Assembly: GCA_003117195.1 (NCBI GenBank)
Contig: BDSI01000047.1
Location: 310,001-374,000 of the forward strand
DNA from: Eudorina sp. 2006-703-Eu-15
Lineage: Eukaryota > Chlorophyta > Chlorophyceae > Chlamydomonadales > Volvocaceae
Direction of reading: 5' to 3'
DNA length: 64,000 nucleotides
In this document: positions 8,186 to 21,600 of the stretch, piece after piece
How the letters are laid out: every line of letters begins with the position of its first letter
Numbering within the stretch: position 1 is the stretch's first letter
Position numbers and translations under genes: made by a program
Notes under the pieces: generated by a model
What the model saw: the letters and a program-made list of their open reading frames with translations, nothing else
The model's database searches: none
What the model was told of the DNA's origin: nothing

Positions 8186-10598
8186 GGCACGCCGCCGCCT
8201 GTCGTAAGCTAGCCACATATTTATTGCGTCACGCACCTTGCGCACCCAGCGGTGCCACGTTAGTACTGCAAGTACGAAATGATACCGCAACATAACTGAA
8301 AGATTCGGGGCGCGCGGTTACCACGTAGCAACGGCAATGGGTCAGCGCGAGCACGCACGCACGGCGGCCAACCGATGAACCTCTTCGTGCTACACATACA
8401 CACATCCCCATGCGCGCTACGGAAGATAGGGTCATTGCTGAACACACACCACACCTGTGCACGCGCATTAACCGCCTGGCGCAAGAAACGAACCACAAAA
8501 CAACAATGCATCAATCATAGCACCGTCATGCGCGGTGCTTGGCGCGGGTGCGGCGCACAGCGCGCGTGTGAGTGTGTTTAGGTAAGAGTGTGTGTGTGTG
8601 TGCGTGTGTCTGCCGCCCTTCACGTTCAACGTTCAAAGACATTCGAAGCCGCAGACAGATACATCCGCCGATCCCGCTCCCGAGTCCTGACACATGCGGC
8701 CATACCCACTGCAGGTCTGCCGCCCAACACGTCGATATCAGCACTGAGCCTGTGTCCGCCCGTGGGTTGGGCCGAATGCAGCAGCAGTGCGAAGCCAACG
8801 CACTGCTGGCGACTGTGCCCCTCCCCCCACGAACCGATCTTGACTGCTGCGCGCCGACACGTCCCCTTCTCCTCCATCCCGCCCTCGCCGTCGTGTCAGT
8901 TTGCGAGAAACTAACCCGCCGCCGTGTATGGACTCACGGGCACCTGCGTGCCGCCTCCTCCGCCCTCTCAGCCCACCAGCGCAGCACCCACATGCAGCAG
9001 CAGGGCCTGGCCTTTGCAGGCCACCGCGGCGAAGACTGCCGAACGACGTACGATTCGGTGGGACCCCGCACCCCACCCTGAACCCAGCGAGGCACAACGC
9101 AATATGTCGACTATCGAAGAGTACATTCATCTGGAATCGCTTACGGCACCCGGTCCACAACGCCGTACACCCATGCCACCATGGATCACCCCCCACGAGA
9201 TGCACAGCTTCGGTTTATATGCGGCATGCATTCACGGCCATGCACCCGACCGGTCTTCTTCTGCCTAATACAGCACCGCGTCCACCTCTCTCTCTCTCTC
9301 CCCTTCCAATCGGCCACTTGCGCGGACGTCCCGGCCAACATTGGATGACGCTGCAGTGGACAGTTCGGGTCCTGTTCCAGAACCATCCAGCGACCAGTGC
9401 TCTAGACACAGCAGACCGCTGCGACGTGCCTATGTCCCTATGAGATGAGATGCCTGTGCGCTACCATCTTCTGCGAATGTAGAATGTGCATCACGCATAA
9501 TGTCACGATAGATACACATCGCGCCGTCGCTGCTCCTCGCGACAGTTCCCCCTCTCAGTGCGTCAAGTGTCTTCATGGCCCCCGGTGGTGACGCCCGGCT
9601 GGCGCCCGGGAGGCGGCCGACCCTCCGACCCCGCTGCTGTGCGCGCGCATCAACACACGCCAAAGGCTGTCCACGCAAGCGTGTTCGCACGTCGCCACCG
9701 CAACCCTAGGGCATCTATATCCCGTCCTCCTGCCCTTACCAGCCCTTCCCAGGGCACGGGAGGAGTCCGGTGCGCGACCCCTACGCACCGCCGCTGCCGT
9801 ACCGCACCGATGTGGAGTCCTCCACTCCTCCCTCCCTCTATCCCTCCTGCCGCTGCATGGCCCCCCTCCCGCTTGGTTTGGGTCGGGCGTGTCTCTTACC
9901 TAAACACACGCGCGCCAAATCGACAGCGTTCTTCCGACGCCGCAGCCTTTTGTTTTTCTTATGGGTCGGGCAATGGGTACATCATATACGCATACGGACA
10001 AACTATTGGGTGCCACTCGGCCCCTCGCATGTCAGGCACTCCTGTTCTGCCTGCCTCAGAAACACACGCACACACACAGTCAGGCACAGACTCGAACCGC
10101 AGCACCGCTGCGGCCCGTCCACACCGTCCAGTCTGGCTCCTGAAGAGACACACCATCTGTCTATCTCCCCACCATCGCCAACTCGAGGAGGTGCTCAACT
10201 GCTTTATGTTCCATACACGATGCTGATTACGGATGCATCCGGTCAGCAATGGACGCCAATGCACGCGCGCTTCTGTCCGTATCCGGTACATGTCAACGAA
10301 AGATACGAGGTGCGTCCCACATGCTGCGTCCTGCCTGCGACATTCTACACCCTACAGCCGCATGCCCCCCCAGAGGTATCCCAGTGACCCAAGTCACCTG
10401 GGTTATGTGCGTACGGCAGTCTGCGGCGCAGGATGCCCCAACACAGCGAGTGGGGGGGGTATACCATCTGGCTCGTGCAGGACTCGTTCAACGGCGACAT
10501 GCATCCGACCATCAGGCCCCCCGGGGCCGCGTAACCGCCGCAGCCGCATGTGCGGCGGAGTCGACAGTAGGTGCCGTACTGGATGTACAGTACGGCAC
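8186..10598. other. Non-coding region downstream of the minus-strand membrane protein gene
   Basis: Many frames are open because the DNA is GC-rich, but none shows a recognisable domain or consistent splice structure. The stretch holds short CA/CG-rich runs and would include the 3' UTR of the gene ending at 10599. I saw no TGTAA polyadenylation word in the expected orientation close to the stop. Confidence 0.5.
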
Positions 10599-10601
10599 CT
10601 A
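10568..10601 (-). other. Perfect 14-bp hairpin overlapping the stop codon
   Basis: TAGGTGCCGTACTG at 10568-10581 and its exact reverse complement at 10588-10601 flank a 6-base loop GATGTA. On the minus strand the TAG stop codon of the gene (10601-10599) is the first three bases of the stem, so the mRNA would fold into a 14-bp stem directly at the translation stop. Confidence 0.9.
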
Positions 10602-13600
10602 GGAGCGGTTGGGTGGCTGTGGAACCACCGGCCGAATCGTCATGCCGCCGCCTCCCCCTGTCCCAACTCCGCCGCCCCCATCTCCTCCTCCTCCTCCTCC
10701 CCCTCCGCCGCCCCCGCCCCCTCCTGGAGCCGTTTGACTCTCGCTCCGACGGCTGGGCCCCGGGGGCGGCTGCGGTGGCAGTGTCGGACCCGTCGGGATC
10801 TGCAGGGGCGCCAGGTACAGCGGCCGCGGGTGTGCTGCCGGCGGCGGCGACAGCGGGGGCACTGCGGAGGGCCGCAGCTGGCTGAAGGCTGTTGCGGGGA
10901 AGGAGGACAGGGCGGCGAGGCCCGCGCCCAAGATGGACGGGCGGCCGGGGTCGCGCTGGAAGGGGTCGCGCAGCGGCCCGGCGTCCTGTACGACGCCGCA
11001 TGTGAGGCGGGCCCACAGCTGCGGCGCGTTCACTTGGAGGTCTGCGAGCAGCAGCAGCAGCAGCAGCAGCAGCGGCGGGGGTTGCACAGCGAAAAACCCG
11101 GGCGGCACCCGGGCTGTGTGTGTATGTGCCTTAGTGTGCAGGAAGCTGTGTGCATGAGAACTCTGTGCCACGAGAAGCGAAGATCAGCAGGTCAGGTGAT
11201 GCAGGGCAGGCGAAGACTGTGTATCGTTGTTCAAGGTGGGTGCCTGCCGGAGGGGCCGGAGGGGCTGGAAGGGGCCGGGGGGGCTGGAAGGGGCCGGAGG
11301 GGCTGGAAGGGGCCGGAGGGGCTGGAAGGGGCCGGAGGGGCTGGAAGGGGCCGGAGGGGCCGAAAGGGACACAAGGCATGGCCGGGTCTGTGCCGGCGGC
11401 AGGCGGGATCTCGGCCCCCTTCCCTAGCCCACCACCCAAAGGGGGGGCTCCGAAACCACTCACAGTAGGTCGGGTCCTGGAAGAAGGTCACCGGCCGGAT
11501 CTTCGGAGGGAAGGCACCTGCGGACATGATCCACGGGTCGGCACACACGCAAGGACGTCTTTGCCATGGAGGGGACCAACCGAGGCGGTCCCCGGGGAGG
11601 TGGTCACTCAAGGCGCGGCTGTCAGTCTGCGGGCTCCCGGGAGACGACTGCTGTGCCGTACAAACCGTACAGAGCCGCGCATGCCGTATCACGCCGTACC
11701 TGCCAGGTAGGGACTTCCCGTGGCGCGCCCAGTCCACTTGATGTCCTCACAGAACCCGGGGAACGCCAGTTTGCGGAAGGCGGACATTGGGATGTCCTCT
11801 CCGTGGCGGTTCTTCCAGGGGTCGTGGGAGTTGATGACGGACAGCCTACAGGGAGGGAGGGAGGGAGGGAGGGACGTCACACTGCCGTACTATTAAGTCA
11901 GCAACAGGGCGGTTTCACGCTCAACCCATCCTCAACCGGACAACCAAACCCACCCGGCCCCCATCACCTCCACGCAACAACCGCGCACCCGAGCACACCA
12001 CTCCCTCCCACCCCAGCTTGTCACTGCGGCTGCACACAGTGAGAGACTGCAGAGGTGATTTTCCCCCGGGAAAGCGACAAGCCGGCCACGCCCCCCGGCC
12101 CCTCCCTGCCCTCCCCGCCTCCCTCCCCCCGCACCACTCCCTCCTCCGCGGGGGGTCCACCAGCGGCACACAGTCCGTCATGAAGGGGCGGTCCCACAGC
12201 CACATCAGCGCGTCGCGGCGCAGGTGGTCCAGCAGCGGCTTGAGCCTTCACCCCACGAGGTCCGGGAAGGGGGGGCGGCAGGGGTTGGGGGCCCGGGGGC
12301 AGCGTGGTCCGGTGTGGCCGTGTCCGTCCGTCCGTCCGTCAGTCAATTGGGGGAGCTTAGCGAGGCAGCAACAGCCCCCCAACCACCCAAGGATTCCCCC
12401 AGGAGGAGGAGGAGGAGGAGGAGGAGCGGGGTCTGATTGTGAAAGCTGTCGGGTGGTGGTGGCGGTGGCGGTAAGGCGACAGGGAGGGGTCATGGCAGCT
12501 GGCGGAGGCAGACAGCGGGGGATCGCCCCTCGTGCCAGGCATCGAAGCCAGGGAAGGGAAGGAGGCGAGGAAGCAAGGACTCCCTTGGAGAGGCCGCGGA
12601 TGCCAATGCGCCCTTCCCAGCCCGCTCCCTTGTTTGCTTGCTCACTTGCTCGACCCCGCCGGGTCACCGCCGGCCCAGAGGCTGGCGCTGCCGCCACCCA
12701 CCCACCCACCCACCCACCCACCCACCATTCGCTGCGGGGCAGGAAGCGCTCCTCCTCCAGCCGGCTGTGGGGGCTCTTTTCGCCGTCGTCCAAAAAGTCG
12801 ATCAGCTTGCACAGCAGCACCTGAGCGCGGAAGCGGGGGGAAGGGCAACCCGTGGGGCGGCTCCAGGGGGCCCCTTCCGCGCGGCGCCCGCGCCAGGGGG
12901 GCTACAGGAAATTTGGTGGTGCTTGGGGTCCGTACCGGGAAACCCCCCCAGCCGTGCGACCCGCCTGACATCTGCCCGACGCAACCTGTCGTCTTCGCGG
13001 CTGCAGCCGCAAGTGCCCGCGCCCCGCGCCCTCCCCTGCCCTTCCCCTGCCTTTACCTGCAGCATGGCGATCCGCTCCGTGGGCCGCTCCTCCGGCTCCA
13101 TGTCCATCCACCGCTGGATGGACCTCGTGAGGGGCAGCAGGTTGTTCTGCGCAGCATCCGCCCCCGTAGCCCCCCCGCCCCAGCCCCGTGTCCGAGGAGG
13201 GGAGGGGAGGGGAGAGAGCCGGCGGGCGGGGGTTGACGCGCGGGGAGGGGCACATGCCCGCGGACAACACCCCACCGGGCGGCGGCGGCGGCGGCGAGCG
13301 GAGAGGTCAGTCGGGGCGGCGAACGGAGTACGGCCCCCCCCCCCGCAGTGTTGTCATGGGTGGTCGCGGCAGGTCACACAGGACCGCACCACGGCCAACA
13401 GGGAGGGAAGGAGGCGGGGCCACCCTTGCGCCCCTGCCTGCTGACCGGGCCACCTCGGAGCCCCGGAGCCCGCGCGCATGCCGTACGGTGTGCCCGCCCT
13501 GGCTTCTCACTGCACCCCTGTCCGGGCTCATACCATAGTCCAGGCCCCCTGGGCCGGCCCTCTGGCGCGTCCCGCCGGCCGGCCCCACACGTGCACCTGG

Positions 13601-16600
13601 TCGCATGCTGCCCTCCTGATGTGATGTGATGTGATGTGATGCAGCGCCCCCTCCGCCCTCCGTCCCTCCCCCACCTGACCCACCCGACGACCCATCAGTT
13701 CATCGAGATCCGGCGCACCCAGACCACCGCAGTAGCGGCACTTGCCTCCCCCTCCCCCTCCCTCTCTAACCCTCTTACCCTGCACCCCCTCCCTCTCTTC
13801 CCTGTGGCCTTTCTCCCACCTCACAATCCCCCCACCTGCAGCAGCTTCTCCTTGCTCCCGTCCCACTGGTCCCGGGCCGCCCGGTACTTGGCGTAGTCCC
13901 CACCGTTGGCGGTGAACTCCTCCAGCACGGGCTCTTTGACCGTGAACCTGCGCAAAGGGGGGGTATAGGGCATTGGTAGACACATTCAAACTGCGCAAAG
14001 GGGGGGGATAATGGGTACTGAGAGGCACATCGGGAGGCGAGCAGCAGAATGGGAGGCGAGCAGCCGGTCAGGGGCCGGGAGGGGCATCGGGCATCACCGT
14101 ATGAAGCAGAAAGAGAGAGAGACGAATAAGGCACCCACACACCCACATGGCCGGGACTTCAGCGCTGGGCAGGGGACCCGTCAGTTTCCGGCAGCGCAGC
14201 AGTGCCCCCCTCCCAGAGTGTCAGGCACTCCTGTCTTGCCAGTTGTGTCACCGACACGCACATACACACACAAAGGCCTATCCGTACCTCCCTCCCCCGC
14301 CCACCCACACCCACACACAGACGTGGGGCTGCTGCATATCCGACCGCTTTCGGCTCTGGACGGAGACTGCCAACCGGGCCGCACAAGGGGTTGACCGGCC
14401 CGCAGATCAACCGCTGTCGATGGCGGCCGAAGGGGGGGGGCCCTGCGGAGGCGCCCCCTGCCCCTGCCGGCGGGCGGAGAGCCCCCCCCCCGCCCCCCCG
14501 GGGTCCCACCTGCGGACGAACTCGGCATATCCGATCACGGCCAGGTTGGTGGACTTGATGTCGCGCTTGTCATTGTCGTACGTGCGCTCCGAGAGCATCA
14601 CCTCGCCGATGGCGCGCAGCTCCACTGTCCCGCGGGTCGGTGGGAGGCCGGGGCCCGTGGGGCGGGGTGTGATTGGATGGAGGGGGGAGGAGGTACGGAT
14701 GGCAGACCCAGGGGAGGGGAGGAGCCGCGCGGACCACGAGAGTCAAGAGAGACCGCATGGGTTGCTCAGCTCCGCTGTGCCCCTTCGTTTAAATCCCCGG
14801 GCGACAGTGCCCAGAAACCCCCGCCCGCGCCCTGGTGCCCGGAGCGCAGTCCCCACCGCCCACCCACCCCTCTCGCTCCCGGTATTTCCATCGGACCCCG
14901 TCGCTCAGACAGCGTCTTTCCATGTCCGGTAGTCCTTATACACTCACCTCCATCCGCCCTCCCCCCTCCCCCACACAGATACCCATCCGTCACGTCCCAC
15001 GCGCACCCAGTCCCCTCCCCTCCCCCCGCTGTGTCCCTCACCGTGGTACAGCTGCAGTACATGCCAGGGGTTATCCAGGCTGTACTCCAGGCTCTTGGGC
15101 GGGGCTGCAACGGGCGGGAAGCGGAGCGGGTGCCGGTTACCGCGGCACATGACCCTGGTGCGCACCCACCCGGCCTCCGCTGCGTCTCCGCAGCGCCGCA
15201 GTGACAGCCCCCCCCCCCCCCCTAGAGCGGAGCCCTCAACAGCACGAGGGGGACCCCCGGCGAATGCGTGTTTAGAGAAGAGGCGAGCGTGTGTTTAGAA
15301 TGGCAACCCGCCCGCCCGCCCGATCCCAGGTATCAATATACTTACCATAGAACCTGCGAGGAAAAACTTACCATATGCAGGCGCGCGAACAAGGCAGCCG
15401 CGCCACCACCGCAAGGCAAATCATACCGCAAATACTAAATACGGAGACGCACGACGCACGCAAACGGATTATTTACCGACCTGTGAAATGTATGACGAGC
15501 GTGTGTGTTTGCGTGTGTTTGAGTGCGCGGATGCGTTCTTTGGGGTGGGCGGCGGGTTGGGTCGGGTCCGGAGCTACGGTACCCCCCTCCGCGCCTCCGC
15601 CCTGCGCCTCCCTTACTCTCCCCCCCCAGCCCGGGCCCCGAGAGCGGCCGCAAGCTGGATCCCACCCGCATATCCCCGACACCTTACCGGGGGGCACCGG
15701 GGTCTATCTGCCCCCGGATGCACAGCATGCCCCCCACCACCACCACCTGAGAACCTGAGGGCCCCCGCCCCTCCCCCCGGGCCACCCCTGGCCCCCGGGC
15801 CCCTGCCCCCCCTACCGTCCCGCGGGAAGCCCTGCACCACCGTCTCCCCGGTGAACTGGAACTTGATGGCGTCCAGGATCTCGTTGAGGGCGGAGGAGCT
15901 GCGGCCCCCGCCCGTGATGAACACAATCTCCTGACGGATGACCTGCGGGGCACCAGCCACCAGGCACCAGCCGTCAGCACCACCACCCCCATCACCCCTG
16001 CACCACAGCCGCCACAGCACCGCCGCCACAAGTACATAAGAACACATAAGGACATCCATGCTCGTCACAAACACCATCACCGCCACCACCACCTCACCAG
16101 CGGCGGGTGCATCCGGCTGGTTGCAACCCAACCCTTACACTCAGCCGATCCTTGTCCGCGGCCCCCGGGCGGCCTCGCAAGCCGCCACCCGGGGGTGAGT
16201 GCGGACTCGTCGACCGCGGCACCGGGGGACGGGGCCCAGCGTTGCAACGGACCCCCGCGCACCCACCGGGGGGTGCCCCCCCGGCCCCGCAACCCTCCCC
16301 CCGGCCCCGCAACCCTCCCCCCGGCCCCCCCCCCGCACCTCGAGCCAGCCCAGGAAGGCGGAGATGAGGTAGAGGGTGCTGTGCAGCATGTAGCTGTGTT
16401 GGCGGTCCTCGCGGTCGGTCAGGTGCCGCCTGGACAGCAGCTGAGCAGAGAGGGGAGGGGAGGAGCGGTGTCAAGGAGGCGCGGAGGGGGGCTTGGGGAG
16501 ACGGTGAGGCGTATGCAGGCCGGTGATGGGCCCGCCGGGGTTTGGAGGGTGACCTCCTCACGCGCTGCGACTCGCGAGGGCGCGGCGCGAGAGGTTAGGC

Positions 16601-17974
16601 CGCATCCATTCGCGGGTCTGAATCAGCAGCCGATCCCAGGGACCGGCGGGAGGGGCGGCAGGGTGGGGTGGGGCCAGCTTCCTCCCAAGGCGCAGACGGC
16701 ACGTACAACCAGGTACCGTACAAGGGGGCACAACACGAGGTACCGTACAGTGTGGACTTTGCCGTACTTCATCGCATGGGATGTCGACGTACCATCAGCG
16801 ACAGCCGCAGCTGCAGTTCGTTGGCGCTCTCCACAAGCGGCTTCTTGTAAACTTCCATTAGCTGAGACATCGTACACACCGTACGGAGGTACGGCACAGC
16901 AGGTAGCAGCAAAGTTGTTTATGAGGGGCCCCAAGTTGGTGCTTAGCGAAGTGCTCGTATGCGGGACTGCCTTGTTTTTTGCTGCAGGTGCTACCTGTCG
17001 AGCATCCTCAGTTCCTCGCCGGTTGGCCCACCCCGTCCCGCAGCGGTGCTGAGCCCCGCAGGTCGGGCGGCCCGCGGCGGCAGCGGGAAGCGCACTCACA
17101 CGGCAAAAACCGAACACTGGCAACGGTCGCGATCTGCCCACACGACATTCGTGGGGCCCTTACCTCTCCGACGTTCTCGAAGCGGGCTTGTTGCCGCTGC
17201 TGTGCTTGCAGCTCTCCCTGTGGCCGCAAACACCACGTGCAAGCAAGATGATCGCTCGACACACACACACATTCTCATCCTTTTCATTATACACTTTCTC
17301 ATGCCGCTCGGACCTCGCCCTTTTCGTGTTGGAGGAGTACCCGACGTCCGTGTCAAGGGTGTCGAGTGGTGCCCCCAACAGCGCTGCGGCTGCCGCTGAG
17401 CTCACCTGGTACTTGTCCAGGCGCATGGTGCTGAGGACGTGGAAGATACCGGACACCATCGAGAACATGAGGCCCACGGCGCCTATGGCCAGCCTGCAGC
17501 GCAAGGCAGGAGGGGGATGAGCGGGAAAGCCCCGGACACATGTGATGTCAGGGGTGATGTGAGGGGGTGTTAGCAAGGAGAAAAGCTGAGCCGCGAATAA
17601 GCAGAGGGGGTGTGTGAGGGGGGTTGATGTGAGGGTAATGTGAAGGACATTGCAGCAGTGCGCTAGGGCGCAAGGGGTAGCTCATCGGGGCGATGTGATT
17701 GACCGGTCCCCTGGGTCAGGTCTAGGGTGGGACCGAACGCCAGCACAGCCAGCACAGCTGCCGAGCAGCAGCGGGTTGTGCAAGCCGCGTCTGTGTCCTT
17801 CTATGATGTGGAGACACGGTGAATTCCCGTAATAAAAAGGCAGTGCATGAGGGAAAGCGTGCGCGGCACCTGGCAGAGGGGAACCGGTACCGTGGTTTCG
17901 AAGTGACCATGGACGGTTGGTACTTGGCCCCGGCCTCGTACTTACGCAATGATGACTTCTGTACTGATTGTCAT
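10599..17974 (-). CDS. Uncharacterised single-pass membrane protein, 15 exons, ~565 aa
   Basis: Exons (high to low): 17974-17946, 17493-17406, 17217-17164, 16861-16793, 16440-16339, 15942-15816, 15104-15042, 14624-14510, 13947-13836, 13146-13057, 12820-12726, 12245-12135, 11845-11700, 11517-11464, 11041-10599. They sum to 566 codons and all phases join. The N-terminus (MTISTEVIIALAIGAVGL...) is one hydrophobic helix; a soluble part follows. KKPLVESANELQLRL, HSTLYLISAFLGWLEVIRQE, GYAEFVRR and LIDFLDD recall an uncharacterised family seen in bacteria and fungi (YRDPLLRSAYDLQSRLYN / FLGWVEILRREVQFLDLG). That match is from memory, and I infer no function. The C-terminal ~90 residues are Pro/Gly-rich. 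The 3' half after about residue 345 is not recognised. A divergent neighbour starts 667 bp away. Confidence 0.82.
11240..11370. repeat. 19-bp minisatellite in an intron
   Basis: Six to seven tandem copies of a 19-bp unit, CTGGAAGGGGCCGGAGGGG, lie in the last intron of the minus-strand gene. Because 3 x 19 = 57, the array is open in several frames and gives a false 19-residue protein repeat. Confidence 0.9.
12693..12726. repeat. (CCCA)n / (GGGT)n microsatellite starting at a 5' splice site
   Basis: The array begins at the donor of the exon 12820-12726: on the minus strand the intron reads GTGGGTGGGTGGGTGGG from its first base. The transcript would carry consecutive GGGU runs capable of forming an RNA G-quadruplex over the 5' splice site. 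Confidence 0.85.
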
Positions 17975-18641
17975 CTTGAATATGCTGTTCTTCACTGCGC
18001 TAAGTCTCCGAACAAAACGGGCGAGATGAGCTACAACCAGCGGAAGGCGTCTGCGTTGCGTAAACCATACAGACTCATCGTGTCAGTATTATTGCTGTAA
18101 CCCTGTAAGCTTATGGGCTTCGCAATTCGTGCATTTGCGAAGCAGCTGATAAGCTGTCCAGCGTCGCAACATAGCTGCGTTGTTTCTCGAAGTTGGTAAC
18201 ACTGATGGCTAGGATGTGTTTCTCTGCTGATGCAATCCCGTGTACAAATCTAGCTTCTTGCTTGAATGAAAACGTGCGTCCTCGTGCTTGCCAACTATAT
18301 ATGTCGCAATCACAGTACAATGATAATGTCACCCGCAGATGCAAATGTTTTGCAGCTTGATAACCAGCTGAGAGCTAACTGTACGTGACTCAGTGAAACA
18401 TCAATGAAACCACGACGATGGTTCAGGGGTTTATGACAATACAATATCGGGTGTGGTTTGTAATCGAAGGGTTGAACAAATCAACCTGCTGCAAGCCTGC
18501 AACGGGCTGTGTTTCCGTTTGAAGAACTGCAACCGTGGGACGAGCCATGACTTTCGTGCGCCAACCTGTTTGTGAAGTGCGGAGTGCGCCTCTATGTAAT
18601 CTTCTTGCCTCTATGTAATCTGTGCGATATAGTACGACTCT
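17975..18641. promoter_or_regulatory. Divergent intergenic region (membrane protein gene / nucleoside hydrolase gene)
   Basis: The 667 bases between the two start codons should hold both 5' UTRs and a shared or back-to-back promoter. No clear TATA box was assigned. A direct repeat CCTCTATGTAATCT occurs twice just upstream of the hydrolase start (about 18590-18620). Two TGTAA words occur near 18098 and 18106. Confidence 0.5.
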
Positions 18642-21600
18642 ATGTCGTTGATGTCGATGACGCATCCAATTCCAGTCTGGTTGGACTGTGACCCAGGTCA
18701 CGACGATGCGACAGCCATTCTGCTTGCAGGTTAGGTATTTTGAACTCCATGAATTGCGCAGTCATAGCAGCCTGCAAGGTTGCACCCGCCAACCACCCTT
18801 TGGCCCCTTGTGCGGTCGCCTCTTGTCCGTTCAAGCGCCTCTCACCTCCTCTCCGATCTCACCCACCCAGCACCCACTGTGTCGCGCACCCGGCGGTCCA
18901 CCGCCCCTCCTCACCCACCCCATGAACCTCGCAACCCACAGAACTCCATGAAACGTGCCATGCCACTCCCCTCCCCGGCCCGTTCCCCACCCAACACACC
19001 TCACCCGACACCCCAACCAACCAAACCTCCCAACCTGACAGCCCACCCACCTCACCCCACCTCACCCCACCCCACCCAGGCTACACCCCGGGTCTGCAGT
19101 TGCTGGGTGTCAGCACCATCGGCGGCAACCACACCCTCGCCAAGGTCACCCACAACGCGCTGGACGTGCTGGACGCCATCGGCCTCAGCCACGTAGGTGA
19201 GGGCGGCTCCAGGACCTCCGCACCCCACACCCCGGGCACACGGTCCGGCGCTGACCGCCTGCCTGCCTGCCTGCGTGCCGGCCTGCCGGCAGCCGCCTGC
19301 CGGCCTGCGTTCCCTGGAGCCTGCGGTCCCTGGGTCCTAGCTCCTGGAGCCCAGGCGCCAACGTTTCTGCTGTGTGGGTTGCCCCGCCTCAGGTGTGGTG
19401 GCCGGCCAGCCGCGTCCCCTGATGCGGCCGCCGCTGCTGTGCCCCGAGATTCACGGGGACACGGGGCTGGACGGCCCGGGGGGCGGCCGCTTGCTGCCCC
19501 GCAGCCCCCGGGCGCCTCTGGCCGGCAAGGCCATCAACGTCATGTACGACGCCATTAAAACTGCGTACGAGCAACTACGACGGCAGCTCGAGGAGGATCA
19601 GGGTCCAGCGCAGGACCAAGGACAGCAGCAGCAGCAGCGGCCTGGGGATGGGACTACATCCGGGGCCGTCAGCGGCAGTAGCAGCAGCAGCAGCTCCGGT
19701 GGACCACGAGTCCGGTGAGCCTGTTAAGGCGGCTGCCGGCGTCCGAGGTCCCCCGGGCAGCGGCGGAAGCGCTGATTCGCAACCGTGTGCCAGCTTGACC
19801 CCCCGTCCGCCTTTGCGTGAGGGGCCGCGTTGTGCCCATACCTGCCCGGCGTGCCCGGCTTTGTGTCGGCCAACCTCCTAAGGGCCAGCCGCCTATGTTT
19901 CTCCACCGTGTGAGACTTTAGCGTGTGGCCTCTGACCGGCCAACTCTTTCCTGAGACGGTCGGTGTACACTACACCCGCTCGGGCTGCCCGGGCTGCCGC
20001 CTCACCCCTCGCGCCAGGCTGGTGTGCACGGGCGCGCTGACCAACGCCGCGCTGCTGCTGACGGTGTACCCCGAGGCGGTGCAGTGGCTGGAGGTGACCC
20101 TCATGGGGGGAGCCCTGGGCGTAGGGAACACAGGTGCGGGAGGAGGGGGGGGAGCGGTGACAGCCCCGGGAAGAGGTTGTCAGGGGCGACAGGGGCAGGC
20201 AGGTTGCGGCTGGACATCGGCCGTCGCATCAATGGCCCGCCCCGTCGTTGGCCGCTGGCGCCGTATCCGGGCCACCCCTCGTCCGTCCGTCCGTCCGTCG
20301 GTCCATTTCCACATCCCCCCTGTGTGAAGATCGCTGTTCCGCACGCCCCCGGCCCACCGAGACCCCGGGAGCCAACGGTTGCCGTCCTGCCCCTGCTCCT
20401 GCTCCTGCGCGCAGGCCCCGTCATGGAGTTCAACATCCAAACAGACGTGAGCAGACAGCGGCTCGTGGCGGCAAAGGCTCGTGGCGGCCCGGGAGGGGAG
20501 GGGAGGGGAGGGGAGGGGAGGGGAGGGGAGGGGAGGGAGGGGAGGGGAGGGGAGGGGAGGGGAGGGGAGGGGAGGGGAGGGGAGGGGAGGGGAGGGGAGG
20601 GGAGGGGAGGGGAGGGTCCGCGTGAGCGGGTCGCTGGGGTGCTGCGGCGCTGAGCGCCCGTGTGGCACCAGGGAGGGCACCAGGGAGGACACTAGGGCCG
20701 CAGAACTGCTGTTCGGACCCACAGAACCGCCCCGCCTTGCAGCAATTTCGAGGGACCGTCGACCCGACTTAGAGGAGTGCCCCGGCCGCGGCCCCGGTCG
20801 CGGGTTCGCGATGAGGCGGTCGTTGCGCCGAAGAGACGGCCCCCGCGCGCTGATGGTGGCCGTCGCTGCACTTTGGCTCCCGGGCACCTGCCGCTCGGCA
20901 GTCGCGTTCCGCGGCAGATACTTCCTTGTCAGTTGTGACCTCGTCTGCCTCCCTCCGCGCACCCCGGCCGTCCTCTCGCCCTCTCGCCCTCCGCCGCCTG
21001 GCCTCCTCCCGGACACCACAGCCCGAGGCGGCCAAGATCGTCTTTGAGTCGGGCGTGCCGCTGACCATGGTGCCGCTGGAGGTACGGCAAAATCGCCGAG
21101 TGGATCGCTGACCTGGGTTGGTCATTGACCCGAATCTGTACGGGTGGTTGTGTACGGCGGTTGTGTACGGCGAGCGTACCGTACTGGTGCGACACGCGAC
21201 GTAGGGCCCAGGGGTCCTGGTAGGGCGCCCTAACGTGACTGTGAGCTGGCTCTGTTACGGCAACTGCAACGTGTGCTCGGCCTTCGAGCGCCGCCACCCT
21301 CGGATTTGATGGTACTCACTCCGCATGGGGAGATGGGATGCGGGCCCTACATACCAACCTAACCGCAACCGATCAACCCCAACCGACTACCTCTAACCGA
21401 CCAACCACAACCGATTTCCCCCCCCCGACCGCTTGACCAGGTGACGCACACCGTGCTGGCCACCCCGCAAGTACTGGCCTCCATCGGCGGGTCCACGCAA
21501 CCCACAGCCGCCGCCACCACCTCCACCACCTCCAGCACCACCAGCACCACCGCAGCTGCCCCTTCGTCCTGTGCTGCGCCGGGCGTTGCGGCTGGCGACG

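Noticed and set aside
8572..10387. Several 150-220-codon frames on the plus strand
   Set aside because: Overlapping frames with His/Pro/Thr-rich shadow composition, no family motifs, no consistent splice sites.
11150..11470. Gly/Arg-rich repeat protein (GRGRRGWKGPEGLEGA type)
   Set aside because: Artefact of the 19-bp intronic minisatellite, which repeats every 57 bases in all frames.
17819..18100. Plus-strand small protein upstream of the nucleoside hydrolase
   Set aside because: It overlaps the first exon and promoter of the minus-strand gene and has no recognisable features.
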